DNA from: Bacillota bacterium
GTDB taxonomy: Bacteria > Bacillota > Bacilli > Alicyclobacillales > SLC66
Reading direction: 5' to 3'
Assembly (NCBI GenBank): GCA_021799325.1
Contig: JAJZAS010000087.1
Span: 1 to 6,468, forward strand
Length of the DNA: 6,468 nt
Positions 1 through 5,587 of this stretch are shown here, in pieces; position 1 is the stretch's first letter, and every line of letters begins with the position of its first letter. The position numbers and the translations under genes are program-made. The notes below the pieces were generated by a model, which ran no database searches, was not told where the DNA came from, and saw only the letters and a program-made list of their open reading frames with translations.

Positions 1-74
1 GACTCCATCATCATAAACAGATTCAATGAATTAGTCCAATTATGCCATTTTCATGTCAAATATTTTATGGAATT

Positions 75-1139
75 ATGAACATTAATCAGAGAGAAAGGAG
101 GCTGAATGAAATAGGAAATTTATGGGCCTTTCCTTTCACCACGCTTCTTCAATCATTGTGGTATGTGGCCGGCATTGTGGGCATATGGGAACTGGTGAAT
201 CGAATTCGTGCGACAGGACAACCGTCCAGTTCAACATCGATGTCTCTTTTGGATGTCGCTCAATTTGCTATTCCCATTGCAGCACTCATAACTTGGAACT
301 TGATTTTCCATCACGTTGATTTATGGATTGTTGTTTTTTATACAATCGGAGCCTCTATTTTATTTGAACAAAAAACCATGCAGTGGTTCCTGCTTACTTT
401 ATCTCCATTACTTCTTATTACTTTTTTTATTAATTGGCGAGTCTACGGCTTCTTATCTTATTCATTGATAGGCGGTTCACTATCGCTTTTTACCGTTTCT
501 TATTTATTATACCGAAAGTACCACCCCTATTGGGCCGCGATGTTTAGCGCCACATGGATCATCGTATCAATGCTCATCCGCTCAGAATGGTTGCATGCGG
601 CCAGTGAAATGGTCAGCCTGTTCGGCTTTACCATCCCGCTTTTTATTTACTTTACAGAGAAATATCTACACAAGAACGAAGCTCAACCCAATCTCCATCA
701 CCCTACCAATTTAAGCGCCGTCATCGAAGGTCAGCCATCTTTTGATGAATTTCGAAACACCATATTGCAACTACCCGTGGGAATCATCATTACGACTCAA
801 GATTACATCATCGTGGATATCAACGATGAATTTACCAAGTTCAGCGGGTATGCCAAAAGTCAGTTACTCGGCAAAAAACCAAGCATGATGGCAGCGCCCC
901 AAGCAACGAACCACGAACTTTACGAATCGATGAAAAACCGCCTTCTCACTGAAGGGTATTGGGATGGGGAATTCTTAAACCGCAAACCCACCGGCGAAAT
1001 ATGGAATGCTCATACAACGATTTCCCCACTCCGGATCAATGATTCACAGTTTGGATACTGGGCAGTTGTCATTCCCATTGAACAAGAAACTTACTCCCAA
1101 AAATCCATCGCGGACTCTCTATTGATACAGGCCCAATAA
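75..1139 (+). CDS. Multi-pass membrane protein with a C-terminal PAS sensor domain, no output domain
   Basis: From the ATG at 75 the protein has 354 residues. Residues about 26-194 form some seven hydrophobic segments (roughly 26-41, 58-78, 82-98, 102-120, 124-146, 153-169, 177-194). A linker follows, and residues about 224-340 read as a PAS domain: the pieces VDINDEFTKFSGY, QLLGKKP, the GYWDGEFLNRKPTGEIW stretch and TTISPL match the usual PAS pattern (N..F...SGY, LLGK, G.W.GE..NR...GE.W, ISP). Such modules normally sense a small ligand, redox state or light and pass the signal to a kinase, GGDEF, EAL or methyl-accepting domain; here the protein ends about 15 residues after the PAS fold. The start is uncertain: ATG 42 and ATG 75 both lack a good ribosome binding site, and the one strong AGGAGG (96-101) lies inside the frame. 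It converges on the qox operon. No ligand-binding residue can be assigned. The coding call is firm; the sensing role is inferred. Confidence 0.85.
   Translation: MNINQRERRLNEIGNLWAFPFTTLLQSLWYVAGIVGIWELVNRIRATGQPSSSTSMSLLDVAQFAIPIAALITWNLIFHHVDLWIVVFYTIGASILFEQKTMQWFLLTLSPLLLITFFINWRVYGFLSYSLIGGSLSLFTVSYLLYRKYHPYWAAMFSATWIIVSMLIRSEWLHAASEMVSLFGFTIPLFIYFTEKYLHKNEAQPNLHHPTNLSAVIEGQPSFDEFRNTILQLPVGIIITTQDYIIVDINDEFTKFSGYAKSQLLGKKPSMMAAPQATNHELYESMKNRLLTEGYWDGEFLNRKPTGEIWNAHTTISPLRINDSQFGYWAVVIPIEQETYSQKSIADSLLIQAQ
96..114 (+). promoter_or_regulatory. Strong Shine-Dalgarno followed by a two-codon ORF (ATG AAA TAG)
   Basis: AGGAGG at 96-101 is followed four bases later by ATG at 106, but that frame reads ATG-AAA-TAG and stops at 114. 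The PAS-protein frame passes through the same bases and has no ATG, GTG or TTG at usable distance downstream: CTG at 102 abuts the motif and ATA at 111 is nine bases away. Either the motif is chance, or it drives a minimal leader ORF, or a rare start codon is used, or a base has been gained or lost here. Confidence 0.4.
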
Positions 1140-1185
1140 AAAAAGCAAGGCGGCAGCACCTCACCACCTTGCCCATTTCTTTTTT
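1138..1185. terminator. Bidirectional rho-independent terminator between convergent units
   Basis: Inverted repeat arms GCAAGGCGG (1145-1153) and CCACCTTGC (1164-1172) enclose a 10-base loop. On the - strand the single non-matching position is a G-U wobble, so the stem is a full nine pairs, and it is followed directly by seven U (1144-1138); this ends the qox operon 15 bases after the qoxD stop. On the + strand the same position is a C-A mismatch and the T-rich run (CTTTTTT, 1179-1185) sits a few bases off the stem, so termination of the PAS gene should be weaker. The left arm starts five bases after the PAS stop codon. Confidence 0.85.
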
Positions 1186-1187
1186 AA

Positions 1188-1499
1188 TCAGGAAACCATG
1201 CTGCGAAATGCCATGATCCAGATGGAGCCACCCACAATGGTGAAGGCGATAAAGGCGCCAAAGATCAACGAGATCACATGATAGGCGGGGCCATCTCTTT
1301 CCGTCAAATGCATAAACAAAAGCAATTGAATCAGGACCTGGAAAACCGCCAGCACCAGAATGGAGACAATTTCAGTAGACACAGGCAGTTGCAGCGAAAA
1401 CACCAACCAAAGTGCCATGACGGTAAGTAGAATGGACAACACAAATCCTATCACGTGCTTCCAAGGAAAGCCCTCGTGTGAAGGTTGACTGCTCATCAT
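1188..1499 (-). CDS. qoxD: Quinol oxidase subunit IV (QoxD/CyoD type)
   Basis: This small inner-membrane protein (103 residues) is the accessory subunit IV of a heme-copper quinol oxidase; in the family it helps assembly and CuB stability and carries no cofactor. Three hydrophobic helices are visible at about 15-35, 43-64 and 73-97. The N-terminal FPWKHVIGF and the central FQVLIQLLLFMHLTE are typical of QoxD, and GSIWIM closes the third helix. Unlike Bacillus subtilis QoxD as I recall it, there is no His-rich hydrophilic tail: the protein ends a few residues after the helix. The reading frame also has a GTG at 1502; ATG 1499 (or the adjacent ATG 1496) is preferred because the AAGGTGAT motif ending at 1507 lies seven bases upstream of 1499. 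It is the last gene of the operon; the qoxC stop (1505-1503) lies only three bases before this start, suggesting coupled translation. Confidence 0.95.
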   Translation of the reverse strand: MMSSQPSHEGFPWKHVIGFVLSILLTVMALWLVFSLQLPVSTEIVSILVLAVFQVLIQLLLFMHLTERDGPAYHVISLIFGAFIAFTIVGGSIWIMAFRSMVS

Positions 1500-1502
1500 C
1501 AC

Positions 1503-2126
1503 TCACATCACCTTCCCCGTCAAATAAACCACAGTGAAAATGAATACCCAAACCACATCAAGGAAGTGCCAATACAGTCCCACGACAAATAGCTTACGAG
1601 CCGTTTTGGGAGTAATTCCTTTTCTCATCACCTGAACCAAGATGGAGAGTATCCAAAGAATACCTAGCGTAACGTGGGATCCGTGCGTGCCAACAAGAAC
1701 GAAAAATGCGGACAGAAATGCGCTTCGGGAAATATTGGCCCCGATGGAAACGTAATGCGCAAACTCACTGATTTCCATTCCCAGAAACCCAAGGCCGAGA
1801 AGCACTGTGATGAGCACCCACGCAAGGACACCTTTCGTATTTTGACGCCTCATCTCATACGTGCCAAGCCCCATTGTAAAGCTGCTGGTTAAAAGCAGGA
1901 ACGTTTCAATCGTGAATCCGCGAATGTCAAATAATTGTTGCGAAGTGGGTCCCCCCGCGACATTGCCGTGAAATACCAGGTACACAGCGAAGAGCGTCGA
2001 GAACAGTACCACCTCTGCAGCGAGAAACACCCAGAAACCGAAAATTTTCAGGTTCCCGTCTCCCTGGTATTCAAGCGGGAGTGATGAGGAAATGGGTTCA
2101 TGTAGGGATTCCATGTTTACTGCCAT
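1503..2126 (-). CDS. qoxC: Quinol oxidase subunit III (QoxC/CyoC type)
   Basis: The product (207 residues) is subunit III of the oxidase, an integral membrane protein of the cytochrome c oxidase subunit III family. Family members bind no metal and stabilise subunit I and its proton uptake. Five helices are visible at about 27-52, 70-90, 97-118, 136-166 and 180-203, the five-helix form seen in quinol oxidases rather than the seven-helix form of many cytochrome c oxidases. Characteristic stretches are FGFWVFLAAEVVLFSTLF in helix 1, GFLGMEISEFAHYV after helix 3, LVGTHGSHVTLGI in helix 4 and YWHFLDVVWVFIF near the end. Length is close to the usual 200-205. The start is clear: GGGGAGG at 2141-2135 sits eight bases before ATG 2126, inside the end of qoxB, whose stop is two bases upstream. 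Part of the qoxABCD transcript. Confidence 0.97.
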   Translation of the reverse strand: MAVNMESLHEPISSSLPLEYQGDGNLKIFGFWVFLAAEVVLFSTLFAVYLVFHGNVAGGPTSQQLFDIRGFTIETFLLLTSSFTMGLGTYEMRRQNTKGVLAWVLITVLLGLGFLGMEISEFAHYVSIGANISRSAFLSAFFVLVGTHGSHVTLGILWILSILVQVMRKGITPKTARKLFVVGLYWHFLDVVWVFIFTVVYLTGKVM

Positions 2127-2128
2127 TT

Positions 2129-4108
2129 TTATAACCTCCCCGCCGCAATTTCTGTGCGTTCAATTTCTTCCGTCGAGATAAAATGCTCATCATTGTATTC
2201 AAAAGATCGCAAGAATAGACCAATGGCCACGACGATCAAACCAGGTATGCCGAGCCAATACCACTGCCATATGAAGCCGAATCCGGCAACAAAGAACGCC
2301 ACAGAGATGATAAATGGGCGATACGAATTATTCGGCATGTGAATGGGTCTTATTTTTGACTTATCCACTGCTTTAACTGGTCCAGGCTCCTGTTCTTTGG
2401 GATGCTTCATCATCCAGTATGCGTCAATCCCTTTTACTTCGGGGATCACCGCAAAGTTGTATTCGGGTGCAGGAGAAGGAATAGACCATTCGAGTGTGCG
2501 CCCATCCCAGGGATCCCCTGTCAGGTCTTTTTCGGGATGGCGAATGGTATACGCGATGTCAAAGACCATCACCACAAAGCCTAGGCCCATGCCAAGTGCG
2601 CCAATCGTTTCAATCAGATTGAATGGTCCCCAACCAAGTCCAGCCGGGTAGGTGTACATCCGCCTCGTCATTCCCATTAACCCTACGAAGTACATGGGCA
2701 TGAAGGTCATATTGAAACTAATCATGAAGATCCAGAACGCCCACTTGCCAATCCGCTCGTTGAGTTTTTGCCCGAACATCTTGGGCCACCAGTAATAGAG
2801 TCCCGAAAAGACGCCAAATACGGTGCCAGCGATGAGCACGTAGTGGAAGTGCGCCACCAGGAAGTAACTGTTGTGGTACTGATAATCCGCTGGTGCACTT
2901 GCTAGCATCACCCCCGTCAATCCACCAATGAGGAAATTAGGAATAAACGCGAGCGCCCAGAGCATGGAAGTCGTAAACTCGATTCTGCCTTTATACATCG
3001 TGAATAGCCAATTGAATATTTTCACGCCAGTCGGTACCGCGATCAGCATGGTCGAGAAGGAAAAGAAGGAATTGACGCTTGCCCCTGCTCCCATCGTGAA
3101 AAAGTGGTGTACCCACGTGGTAAAGCTGAGTATGGCAATCGCCACCAGCGACACCACCATCGCTTTATAACCAAATAATCGTTTATGCGAAAATGTGCTT
3201 ACGACCTCAGAAAAGACACCAAATGCAGGCAAGATCACAATATAGACTTCGGGGTGCCCCCAGATCCAGAACAAATTCGCCCACATCATTGGTAGCCCGC
3301 CATGAGTAACGCTGAAAAAGTGAGCGCCAAACAGACGGTCAAACATTAGGAGAGCCAGTGTCACGGTCAGCACCGGAAAGGCGAAAATGATGATGACGGA
3401 GGTAATGAGCACCGACCATGTGAACATCGGCATCCGCATCAGGGTCATCCCAGGCGCACGCATTTTCAGGATCGTCACAAGGAAATTAATCCCTGTCGCA
3501 ATTGTCCCTATCCCTGCGATTTGCAAAGAGATCAGGTAATAATTCTCACCGACACCAGGGTCGTAAAACGGCCCTGCAATCGGGGCGTAACTGGTCCAGC
3601 CTGCATCAGGTGATCCACCGATGACAAACGAAATATTAAAGAGCAACGCCCCAAAGAAAAACAGCCAGAAGCTCATGGCATTCAAATACGGGAAGGCCAC
3701 ATCACGTGCGCCTATTTGCAGTGGAACCGCGATGTTCATCAATCCGATGATAAAAGGCATCGCCATGAAAAGGATCATAATTGTTCCGTGCGTGGTAAAC
3801 ACCTGATCATAGTGCTCCGCAGTTAAGAAATGATTGTTAGGAATCGCCAGTTGAGCGCGAATGATCAGTCCGTCCATTCCACCGCGAAAGAACATGGCAA
3901 ACGCAGCGATGATATACATAATGCCAATTTTTTTATGGTCAACTGTCGTAAGCCATTCGTCCCATAGCCACTTCCATCGTTTGAGATACGTCAAAAGCCC
4001 GACGATCCCGAGCGATGTCAACACGATCAACGCGTCAGATGTCCAGATCATTGGCCCTTCATTCCACATAAAATACTTATCGCCAATTTGTAAAATGGAA
4101 TGTAACAA
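2129..4108 (-). CDS. qoxB: Quinol oxidase subunit I, heme-copper catalytic subunit (QoxB/CyoB type)
   Basis: The catalytic, proton-pumping subunit (659 residues) reduces oxygen to water with electrons from quinol. Key residues are visible: low-spin heme ligands H107 and H422, high-spin heme ligand H420 (AHFHYV), CuB ligands H285, H334 and H335, and Y289, which in this family cross-links to H285 (WGHPEVY). The D-channel aspartate is D136 (GARDVAFP), with E287; the K-channel lysine is K363 (PTGVKIFNW). R75, D79, H99 and Q102 match the quinol-site residues known from E. coli CyoB. R482-R483 fit the heme-propionate arginines. Extra helices at both ends (about 23-41 and 597-634) match the long Qox/Cyo form. 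Overall it resembles Bacillus QoxB more than E. coli CyoB. The start is TTG at 4108, supported by GAAAGGAG (4125-4118) nine bases upstream; the next ATG is residue 14. Sequence cannot tell whether heme a or heme o fills the active site. Confidence 0.98.
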   Translation of the reverse strand: MLHSILQIGDKYFMWNEGPMIWTSDALIVLTSLGIVGLLTYLKRWKWLWDEWLTTVDHKKIGIMYIIAAFAMFFRGGMDGLIIRAQLAIPNNHFLTAEHYDQVFTTHGTIMILFMAMPFIIGLMNIAVPLQIGARDVAFPYLNAMSFWLFFFGALLFNISFVIGGSPDAGWTSYAPIAGPFYDPGVGENYYLISLQIAGIGTIATGINFLVTILKMRAPGMTLMRMPMFTWSVLITSVIIIFAFPVLTVTLALLMFDRLFGAHFFSVTHGGLPMMWANLFWIWGHPEVYIVILPAFGVFSEVVSTFSHKRLFGYKAMVVSLVAIAILSFTTWVHHFFTMGAGASVNSFFSFSTMLIAVPTGVKIFNWLFTMYKGRIEFTTSMLWALAFIPNFLIGGLTGVMLASAPADYQYHNSYFLVAHFHYVLIAGTVFGVFSGLYYWWPKMFGQKLNERIGKWAFWIFMISFNMTFMPMYFVGLMGMTRRMYTYPAGLGWGPFNLIETIGALGMGLGFVVMVFDIAYTIRHPEKDLTGDPWDGRTLEWSIPSPAPEYNFAVIPEVKGIDAYWMMKHPKEQEPGPVKAVDKSKIRPIHMPNNSYRPFIISVAFFVAGFGFIWQWYWLGIPGLIVVAIGLFLRSFEYNDEHFISTEEIERTEIAAGRL

Positions 4109-4126
4109 TTGGGTGCACTCCTTTCT

Positions 4127-4981
4127 CTATGAATTAGGCGCCATATACATGGCGTTCATTGAATTGTTGCGCGGTCCGGAAAACTGAATATAGTGCGAAA
4201 AAGTCATGGTAGAGACTACACTCTGCGCGGTCAGTTTCTGATAATCCGCCATCGTCATTGCTGGTGCTGTAGTCTTGACCTTTTGTACCCAGGCAGCATA
4301 ATCACTTGGGCTTTTTGCGATCACATTGAAGACCATGTGTACGAACCCGCGTCCGGAAAAATTAGCACTTCTGCCCACATAAGTTCCGGGGTGGTCAGCT
4401 TGTAGCCACAACCTCATGAGCATCCCAGGCATTGAGTATTCCTGACCACCTAGCGCAGGTATCCAAAGTGAATTCATCGGGCCAATGGCATCGAGTTGAA
4501 ATTCAATTGGTCGATTAGCAGGAATGACCACGTAATTGACGGTTTCAATGCCCTGACCCGGATACTGAAACATCCATTTCCAGTTGGCGGAAACAGCCTT
4601 GATTACCACCGGTGTACCGGTTGAAGGCGGTTTCACCAATGCGTAGGTAGTCTTGATCGTCGGAATGATCAATGCGATGATAATGAGGATCGGTACCACC
4701 GTCCACACCGTCTCAAGCAATCTGTTACCTTCCTGTTCTGGTTGGTAGTCGCTCTTGCTTCCCTTTTTTGCCCGATATTTGATTAGCATGAACGCAAAAA
4801 GTGCAAACACGGCGACCACCACGATCATCATCAGCCCAAATGACCAGGTGATCAGATGCAGTTCTTCCGTGGCCACTGGCCCTTGCGGATTTAACACCAC
4901 GATTTTGCCACAACCAGACAGCATCAACGTGGACAATGCAAAGATCAACACCGAGCGCCATCGTTTGCGTAGAAATTGCAT
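4127..4981 (-). CDS. qoxA: Quinol oxidase subunit II, lipoprotein without CuA (QoxA/CyoA type)
   Basis: First gene of the operon; 284 residues. A signal peptide ends in a lipobox LSGC with Cys24 as the likely lipid-modified residue. Two membrane hairpin helices follow (about 43-67 and 92-112), with ETVWTVVPI before the second. A cupredoxin fold spans about 124-222 (SANWKWMFQYP; SLWIPALGGQ; GTYVGRSANFSG) and a C-terminal COX_ARM-like segment covers about 225-265. Where cytochrome c oxidases have the two CuA cysteines and histidines this protein has S205, S209, F213 and N170, so it binds no CuA and the enzyme is a quinol oxidase. The outer domain has only about seven Asp/Glu against about twelve Lys/Arg. 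It stops soon after COX_ARM, shorter than the roughly 320-residue Bacillus protein, which has a charged tail. ATG 4981 has AAAGGAG (4996-4990) eight bases upstream; an in-frame TTG at 4999 contains that motif and is rejected. Confidence 0.97.
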   Translation of the reverse strand: MQFLRKRWRSVLIFALSTLMLSGCGKIVVLNPQGPVATEELHLITWSFGLMMIVVVAVFALFAFMLIKYRAKKGSKSDYQPEQEGNRLLETVWTVVPILIIIALIIPTIKTTYALVKPPSTGTPVVIKAVSANWKWMFQYPGQGIETVNYVVIPANRPIEFQLDAIGPMNSLWIPALGGQEYSMPGMLMRLWLQADHPGTYVGRSANFSGRGFVHMVFNVIAKSPSDYAAWVQKVKTTAPAMTMADYQKLTAQSVVSTMTFSHYIQFSGPRNNSMNAMYMAPNS

Positions 4982-5066
4982 AACGTCTACTCCTTTCAAT
5001 CAGATTTAAGCGAGAATACAAGTTATTAAACAGTTCATTCGTACTGGTTATATAGTACCAAAAGAC

Positions 5067-5094
5067 TAGTTATTGTAGAGGGGTTAAATAGTCC
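5067..5094. repeat. Left copy of a degenerate repeat (TAGTTATT, TAGAGGGG, AATAGTCC)
   Basis: TAGTTATT (5067-5074) and TAGAGGGG (5076-5083) recur in the same orientation at 5216-5223 and 5238-5245. AATAGTCC (5087-5094) recurs inverted as GGACTATT at 5226-5233. The two copies bracket the AT-rich core of the intergenic region. Matches are exact but short, so shared ancestry is a proposal, not a demonstration. Confidence 0.4.
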
Positions 5095-5133
5095 GTTCAC
5101 AAATATTTTGAATAAAGTTTTGAATTCGGACTA
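5089..5133. repeat. Inverted repeat TAGTCCG / CGGACTA
   Basis: Seven-base arms at 5089-5095 and 5127-5133 are perfect reverse complements with 31 AT-rich bases between them. TTTTGAAT occurs twice in the spacer (5106-5113 and 5118-5125). This could be a pair of half-sites for a DNA-binding regulator of qoxA, or chance in AT-rich DNA. The loop is too long and there is no U tract, so it is not a terminator. Confidence 0.3.
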
Positions 5134-5215
5134 AAATATTTCGATTTTATGTCACTATATTGTAAAATTTATCATTTTAATGGATTAAAGGGAAGTTTGA
5201 AGGGAGGATGCGCTG

Positions 5216-5245
5216 TAGTTATTTAGGACTATTACTATAGAGGGG
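5216..5245. repeat. Right copy of the degenerate repeat (TAGTTATT, GGACTATT, TAGAGGGG)
   Basis: This block contains the same TAGTTATT (5216-5223) and TAGAGGGG (5238-5245) as the copy at 5067-5083, but here the two are separated by 14 bases holding GGACTATT, the reverse complement of AATAGTCC in the left copy. It abuts the stop codon of the DUF192 gene (TAG, 5248-5246 on the - strand). Confidence 0.4.
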
Positions 5246-5572
5246 CTATTTTTCGATACGAAGTTGTTGACCTTCCAAGAGTTCCAACTGCTCTGCCATA
5301 TGGGCATCGAGTTCCAGCACATGAGCGGCGCGCCTGCACATGCGCAATCTCCTGGACCTGACATTTCGCGAAATGAAGAGGATTTCACCGTTTTTATCCA
5401 AAAACAGCACATCAATAGGCTTGTGCATGAAGTACGTATGAATAGAATTGCAGCGCGGAATATAAAGTGCCGATATTGGCCTCCGGATCATTCCTCGCAA
5501 GCGCTTGTAAAAAGTGTTGGCCACCTCCAAATCACTCATTAATAATTGGGCTTCCCGGTATAGTTTCATCAT
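5246..5572 (-). CDS. DUF192 family protein (COG1430), Tad-cluster associated
   Basis: A 108-residue protein without signal peptide or membrane helix, so probably cytoplasmic. It fits DUF192: an early R.RGM segment (RLRGMIRR, about 24-31), then C41-N-S-I-H45-T with M49, then PIDVLFLDKNGEI (about 52-64), and a late HVLEL...LLEGQQLRI strand pattern. The C..IHT...M...IDV.FLD pattern resembles DUF192 proteins that, as I recall, lie beside pilus/Tad genes in Gram-positive bacteria; the biochemical role of the family is not established. It follows tadC by 15 bases, so the two are very likely co-transcribed. There are tandem ATGs at 5572 and 5569; AAGGAAG (5583-5577) lies four bases before the first and seven before the second, so the real start may be 5569. 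A run of basic residues (RSRRLRMCRR, 72-81) is notable. The function is not known. Confidence 0.85.
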   Translation of the reverse strand: MMKLYREAQLLMSDLEVANTFYKRLRGMIRRPISALYIPRCNSIHTYFMHKPIDVLFLDKNGEILFISRNVRSRRLRMCRRAAHVLELDAHMAEQLELLEGQQLRIEK

Positions 5573-5587
5573 TCATCTTCCTTCCAT

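Larger units (their letters stand above)
4982..5245. promoter_or_regulatory. AT-rich intergenic region upstream of qoxA, presumed to hold its promoter
   Basis: The 264 bases between the DUF192 stop and the qoxA start hold no supportable gene. For a promoter reading toward qoxA the best -10-like sequences on the - strand are TATATA/TATAAC near 5056-5049 and TACAAT near 5078-5073, but neither has a good TTGACA-like partner at 16-18 bases, so no start site is called. Several short repeats lie here: TAGTTATT and TAGAGGGG each occur twice, TAGTCCG/CGGACTA form an inverted pair, and AAATATTTNGANT occurs twice 33 bases apart. No GC-rich hairpin with a U tract follows the DUF192 gene, so read-through into qox is possible. 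Confidence 0.45.

Noticed and set aside
122..319. 65-codon + strand frame starting at ATG 122, downstream of AGGAGG 96-101
   Set aside because: It is 20 bases from the motif, in a different frame from the PAS protein, Cys- and Ser-rich without membrane character, and ends inside the longer gene. It looks like a shadow.
2343..2651. 102-codon + strand open frame antisense to qoxB
   Set aside because: It is a reverse-strand shadow of the conserved qoxB 3' coding region; the protein looks like no known family and has no convincing start signal.
3861..4187. 108-codon + strand open frame antisense to the qoxA-qoxB junction
   Set aside because: The composition follows from the antisense of membrane-helix codons; no ribosome binding site or domain is seen.
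4725..5021. 98-codon - strand open frame overlapping the start of qoxA
   Set aside because: It lies in another frame over the qoxA signal peptide and membrane helices, has no domain character, and qoxA itself is unmistakable.
5208..5240. Ten-codon + strand ORF after AAGGGAGG
   Set aside because: The ATG is one base from the GGAGG, too close for normal initiation, and no downstream + strand gene exists for it to regulate.
4982..5245. CRISPR array, tRNA or riboswitch in the intergenic region
   Set aside because: Repeats are too short and irregular for CRISPR, no tRNA cloverleaf is visible, and no known riboswitch core could be recognised by eye.
5264..5542. 92-codon + strand open frame antisense to the DUF192 gene
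   Set aside because: The DUF192 frame on the - strand has recognisable family motifs and a ribosome binding site; this one has neither.
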